Source: Reticulitermes lucifugus (taxonomy: Eukaryota; Arthropoda; Insecta; Blattodea; Rhinotermitidae). From it: a stretch of 20,594 bases of DNA. Both the position numbers and the translations under genes were made by a program. Positions 1 through 20,594 of this stretch are shown here, piece by piece. The notes beneath the pieces are model-generated. The model was not told the origin of the DNA, did not search any database, and saw only the letters and a program-made list of their open reading frames with translations. The first letter of the stretch is position 1, and the number at the start of each line of letters is the position of its first letter. The stretch spans positions 7,819 to 28,412 of the forward strand of contig JAKCWW010007523.1 in the NCBI GenBank assembly GCA_026260175.1, in the 5' to 3' direction.

Positions 1-545
1 ATGATTTTTTATGAAATTTTACCCGTTTAATAAGTTTTTAAAGATATGTATAAAAAATTTCATTTCTAAAGTTTTATTTCCTTCAAATATGAGAAATCTT
101 AAGTTCCTGTTGATTCATCGATCACTTGCTATCTGACTATCGATATATGCGATATATACTCTGTTGTGCCTTGTTCAGTGCAAACTATTGAACAAGTATG
201 TGAGGGGGATGAAAATGTGTCAGAGAGTGAAGAAGAGGAGGAAGATAGTGTAGTGCCATCTTACAATGAGGCTGTAAATACCCTAGCCACATTTCGAGCA
301 TTTATTGACAATGTTCCCGAAACTATTCTTAAAAGCATTAGAGAAGTAGAATCGTTTTCTATGGCACTAAGAAGAAACTTCACAAAACAATCCACTCTGG
401 ATTCCTTTTTTGTAAAAGAACTGTATGTTTAATGTACTAGTTACTATCCTATTGCTTTTAATGAGCTTTCCCTCTTAATAAGTCTTCCCACTTAAGAAGT
501 CCCTAATCCTCTGGTCGCTTGAAAGACTTCTACAGGGTTCTACTG
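1..545 (+). mobile_element. 3' end of a decayed pogo/Tigger-type DNA transposon
   Basis: An open frame (103-432) encodes an acidic stretch (a run of Glu near residues 20-27 of the GTG-started frame at 166) followed by a helical tail ending in KQSTLDSFF. This resembles the C-terminus of Tigger/pogo transposases, which commonly ends in a K-Q-x-T-x-x-x-F-F motif. About 110 bp after the stop codon the sequence reads GGGTTCTACTG and then TA (546-547). Its reverse complement, TA-CAGTAGAACCC, is the type of terminal inverted repeat and TA target duplication used by this superfamily, so the element's right end is placed at 545. The DDE catalytic core and the left end lie upstream of the window. The family call rests on motif recognition. 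Confidence 0.7.
103..432 (+). pseudogene. Tigger/pogo transposase C-terminal remnant
   Basis: About 109 codons are open after a TAA at 100-102, with no ATG at the start, so this is a fragment and not an intact gene. The visible part is the low-complexity acidic segment plus the conserved tail (NEAVNTLATFRAFI, then a charged helix, then KQSTLDSFF). No DDE catalytic residues are present here. It cannot act alone as a transposase. Domestication cannot be judged without the upstream sequence. Confidence 0.55.
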
Positions 546-1125
546 TACTTGTATTATGAATGCATATTTTAATATGTACTACTATTTACTCTATCTATAC
601 ATTTAAAACATTTTACTTGGGACTAACTTATGGTGTGCACAGTGGCACCTTTACTTTACAATACCTAGGAGAAGACTTAATTGGTTGAAAGATAAAAATG
701 AGTCTTAGCCATCAGCAAAAGGTGTTGCAAGAGCCACCAAGAGACGAAGTTTACAACAGTCACCATTAATGTTGGTGAAAGTAAAAATATGCAGCTATTT
801 GCCAATTGATTTATTGAACAGTGTTGAACATTTGCTGATGATAACAAATATTAGCCTGCTGTCCTTTCATAATGAGAAAAAAATAGGCTTGTGTGATAAC
901 CATGGTGTCTTTGTATCACCACTTTAGTTGTTGAATGTAACATTGATTGGATCCTGGAATGCGTGTTTTTTATCCTTCCATCATCAGTCTGTCCATCTGG
1001 CAATCGTTCTGTCTGTTGCATGTGTGGTTACGAATCATCTAGCAGCACTGCCAGTTTTCTTTGTTATCCAAGATGTCATGTTAGTCACACCAAACATGAA
1101 TGGATCTTACCCATTTTTAGGCATG
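546..1125. other. Non-coding stretch, nothing recognised
   Basis: AT-rich sequence between the Tigger end and the first interspersed repeat. Two overlapping open frames (928-1233 and 963-1226) run out of this stretch into the repeat. Neither shows a recognisable domain or a convincing start, and the second is only Cys-rich by chance. It belongs either to the upstream CTP synthase intron or to flanking DNA. Confidence 0.5.
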
Positions 1126-1690
1126 TTTGCAAAATTGCGAAAAACAATTATTGGCTTTGTCATGTCTGTCTGTCTGTCCGCATGGAACAACGTGGCTCCC
1201 ACTGCTCAGATTTTCATGAAATTTGATATTTGAATATCTTTTGAATACGTTTTAAGAAAATTCGAGGTTCATTAAAATCTGAGAAGATAACAAGTACTTT
1301 ACATGAAGACCTATGTACATGTGTGATAGTATCTCGCTGAATTCTTGTTAGAATGAGAAATGTTTCAGACAAAAGTTGTAGAGAAAATCAAAACACACTT
1401 TTGTGTTCAGTAACCTTTTTCTGAAAATTGTGCTGTTTATGAGATAATGTGAAAGAAATGTGGAAGAGCAAGATAGGCCACAAATGACAATATGATACGG
1501 TGCATGTGCTTTGCGCGCTGGATAACTAAGGCTACAAACACATACTCATATTATTTAATACTTATTGCTTTTCCATGGCAACAATGGTTATGCGAACACA
1601 CCTCAATGTCACGGTATATGTACATTGCCTTTCTTGTTGTGTTTGGAGGGTGACATTTTTCTTTATAAATAAAGAACTGTTTTTCATTGT
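1126..1690 (+). repeat. Interspersed repeat family A, copy 1
   Basis: This segment is collinear with a second copy at 13525-13940. Matching anchors include TTGGCTTTGTC followed by GTCTG and GCATGGAA, then AAATCAAAACACAC, then TTTTTCTGAAAAT with GTGCC/TGCTG and TATGAGATAAT, then GGATAACTAAGGC with TTTAATACTTATTGCTT. Three-frame translation gives a degenerate MSVCLSV-type peptide that I recall seeing as repeat-derived predicted peptides in cockroach and termite genomes. It is broken by stops and has no identifiable domain, so it may be the 3' part of a larger element. Confidence 0.65.
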
Positions 1691-1940
1691 AACATCAAGG
1701 TTTAAACCGCTTCCACATGGAAAGGTGTTAAGAAATGTGTTTATAAATGAAGGTACAGGACTTACCCTGGTGGCATGACCTACATGCATACAATAATAGC
1801 TGTGCATTTAAGCACACATGTTTTCCCCAGTGCAATGTGCCTGAAACAAATACTTGTAAATTTACTGAACCAAAACTTGTGAGAGATGCAGTATGAAAGA
1901 CTAAGCTATTATAAAGTGATGTTTTAAAAAACAATTATAA

Positions 1941-18368
<16,428 letters not shown>

Positions 18369-19236
18369 TGCATTCAAAATACGTGGTAATATTTTGAGTC
18401 AAGCATGTGCAAAGAAATGAGACTGCTGATGTAGCACATGGGAATAGGTGAAGACTGGTTAACCATGTAATGAAAATAATTTCCAACTAGACAGTTGTGC
18501 ATGATGTCTTGAGGATCATGAGATGCTGTAGAACCTGTGGAATGTAATGTCTTGCAGTAGGTTTTTGAGGGTGTCAAGTTAAAAGGTTTGTGCCATTCCG
18601 TGGTTGATTTGTCTCCCAGTGTTTCTGAACCATTGTGATCTCTAGGTTGACTGTTTTGACATCTGCTTATTGTAATTATATCTGTATAAGTGAGAATTTT
18701 TTGTAGTTGTGAACTTTGTATTTGCGGACCATTCGTCTTCCTGAAATGTTTTAGGGCAGAAATTGGCAGACAAACCATAGTTTAAATTTTGAAACTCATG
18801 TAAGTTTTCTTTATTCAGAAATTGAAGATACTTATGATTAGGTCTTGGATGTGGTGTCAGAATATTTGACAGGTCACCAACTACTTTGTTGTGTGAATTA
18901 AATACTGTTAGCTGTTTTAGAGAACCATCTTTCTGTACATTACCATTTTCAGTGTAAACATGCTAATCACTGGGTTTTCTCATCTGGATACTTCTATGCC
19001 ACCTTTCCCCCCAGAGCTACCAAAAATTTATGTAATATGAGAAAGTAAGTTATAAACAATGTATTGAAAGAATGACATCTGCTAGAATCCCAAAATTGTG
19101 GTAGCATAGTAAGCCAGATGAAGAAAACAGAAAGATGAATGGAGTATTTTTTTTAATGGCAGTAAGAGAGAAGTGATATTTTTTTGTATGTGATCCTGCT
19201 GTGATGCTCTGTGCCACGGCTTCTGCATTGTTGATT

Positions 19237-19645
19237 CAGTGTCTGAAGTTCCAGATGATCCTGTGTTGTGCATTTAGCACAGTGAAGCTACAGGAGCTCT
19301 GATGTTATGCACTGTTGCCACAGTGTGTGCAATTTCAGATGCTTTTGATGTTGTGCACCATTAGTGCGATCTCCGTAGTTTCAGGTTCTTTGATGTTATG
19401 CACTGTTACCACATTGTCTGCAGTTTCAGATACTCCTATGTTGTATGCTTTTACCTCTGTCTGCAGTTTCAGATTCTCTGGTGTGCACTATTTGCACAAT
19501 ATCTGCAGTTTCAGATGCTCTGATGTTGTGCTGGCATTCAGAGGCTATGATGTGCCCTTTTATTACAATGTCTGCAGTGTCCAAATCTCCTAGGTTATGC
19601 ACATTTACCAGTGTCTGGAGTTTCAGATGCTCTGATGCATACATG
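19237..19645. repeat. Degenerate minisatellite, period about 44 bp
   Basis: Around nine units built on CTGCAGTTTCAGATGCTCTG followed by ATGTTGTGCAC and TTACCACA. TTTCAG recurs at 19333, 19379, 19424, 19467 and 19509 (spacing 46, 45, 43, 42), then at 19621. One unit near 19537 is a partial duplication. Outer units are more diverged than the centre. Confidence 0.85.
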
Positions 19646-19793
19646 GTAATAATTGAGTAAAAGAAATAATCAGGTGAAATAGAGTGTACTTAACTTGTAT
19701 TTACACAGAATGCACCATACCGCTTTTATCATCTGAAAACTCCATGCCTTATCAAAACTAAACAAAAATCTTGCATGATGTTCTAGGTGGCTT

Positions 19794-19799
19794 AATAAA
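19794..19799 (+). promoter_or_regulatory. Candidate poly(A) signal AATAAA
   Basis: The first canonical AATAAA I see downstream of the CTPS stop, about 1.4 kb away. An ATTAAA variant at 20263-20268 is an alternative. Neither is proven to be used. Confidence 0.35.
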
Positions 19800-20487
19800 T
19801 GAAATCAAGAACACAGCCTCTAACACCTTGTAATGCCATGCAAGGAGCCTGATGTAAACTGGCCTCACCTGAAACTGTAGTTTAGAAATGGAGATCCAAT
19901 ACTGAATTTAAACAAGGTGCATACAGGGCTGTTGAAAAAACAGAGTGATATTTCGGGTGTACAGTAAATAGGACCAAGGAATGGTCTAAGGCAAAGGGGA
20001 ATGGTAGGGGCAGCAAACTTAAGTAGTGTTCCAGCCATTTCCCATTTTTTAAACAAAAACTATGCTGTTTGTGAAAAATAACAATATGCATCCAAGTATA
20101 AAACAAGAGCAAGAACAAGGAGATTTTGATAATGTCTGCTGCAACTTCCATCAAATGTAACGGTGATTTGTGATGAATGGTTTTGTCTAATTGTATACTG
20201 CACAAACTATATGACTTGTAACATGTTTAAGTACATGGTTTCAAATGTGTAATTGTAATATCATTAAAAAATGGAAACTGTGCTGAGAAAATAATGAAGG
20301 ATGTTTTGTTGGAAACCATTAATAGGTGGTTATTCTGTGTATAGTTCATCACCAATATCTGTGCTGCTCTTTATAGCTTTCCTTTATAGTAGTTGCCTTG
20401 TTTATAAAGTTTATGCCATGACAGTATTGTGTATAGTTTTCCTCTGCTATTTTGTTAACACCCTTACTAGTTCTCACTAACTAACTA

Positions 20488-20594
20488 ACTCCATGGAGCA
20501 GAGTCATTCTTGAGAAGCTAACAGGTCGTCTGCTAGTCAAGAAATTCCCCACGTTTTATGGAACCCGAAGGTTCATTACCGCACTCACAAGAGC
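20488..20594 (+). mobile_element. Start of an interspersed repeat running out of the window
   Basis: Open frame from ACT at 20488 to the edge: TPWSRVILEKLTGRLLVKKF followed by PTFYGTRRFITAL. The LVKKFPxFYGTRRFITA reading is a peptide I recall as very widespread in insect repeat-derived predictions. It is preceded by a CTAA microsatellite (20477-20490). The element type cannot be set from this fragment. Confidence 0.6.

Larger units (their letters stand above)
18369..20487 (+). other. Region downstream of CTPS stop: 3' UTR and intergenic DNA
   Basis: No recognised coding sequence. It holds a degenerate minisatellite (19237-19645) and candidate poly(A) signals at 19794 and 20263. The true transcript end cannot be placed from sequence alone. 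A 134-codon open frame on the minus strand (18374-18778) has no recognisable domain. Confidence 0.6.

Noticed and set aside
928-1233. Two overlapping open frames of 101 and 87 codons, one Cys-rich
   Set aside because: Both run into interspersed repeat A, lack a recognisable domain and overlap in different frames. No sign of selection on either.
19315-19660. Open frames of 71-92 codons on both strands
   Set aside because: They are produced by the 44-bp minisatellite, whose unit happens to lack stops; repeat unit length is not a multiple of three, so no repeated peptide results.

Overview
The window is eukaryotic nuclear DNA, most likely from an insect. It holds one recognisable protein-coding gene, a CTP synthase on the + strand, broken into 12 coding exons by GT-AG introns of 86 to 2842 bp. 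The introns are AT-rich and full of decayed pogo/Tigger and mariner DNA transposons, a tRNA-derived SINE and other interspersed repeats. Several repeats look like families I associate with cockroach and termite genomes (Blattodea). That placement is inference from memory, not a search result.

Layout: 1-545 is the 3' end of a Tigger/pogo transposon. Positions 546-1953 hold non-coding sequence and one copy of an interspersed repeat. Positions 1954-18368 carry the CTP synthase exons. The 5' end of the gene, about 55 residues with the ATP-binding GGVISGIGKG-type loop, lies upstream of the window. The 12 exons join in one frame to 548 complete codons plus two bases of a split Gly codon, then TAG. 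With the missing N-terminus this makes a protein of about 604 residues, close to the roughly 590 of animal CTP synthases. Every catalytic landmark I can place is intact, so this looks like a functional gene.

The introns carry most of the other content: a pair of pogo-type MITEs (3980-5020), a decayed mariner (about 9131-9659), two mariner 3' halves in inverted orientation (9871-10765), two copies of one repeat family (1126-1690 and 13525-13940), three copies of another (12020, 13357 and 16655 on the minus strand), a SINE (15545-15765) with a second fragment (8264-8351), several hairpins, and a C-rich tract that could form a G-quadruplex on the minus strand.

Downstream of the stop codon, 18369-20487 is non-coding. 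It contains a degenerate minisatellite with a period of about 44 bp and candidate poly(A) signals. The last 107 bases enter another interspersed repeat. I see no second host gene, no tRNA or rRNA gene, and no CRISPR or prokaryotic system. The points most worth checking are the inverted mariner composite, the TIR-bearing MITE pair, and a read-through of the penultimate exon that would add a hydrophobic tail to the enzyme.
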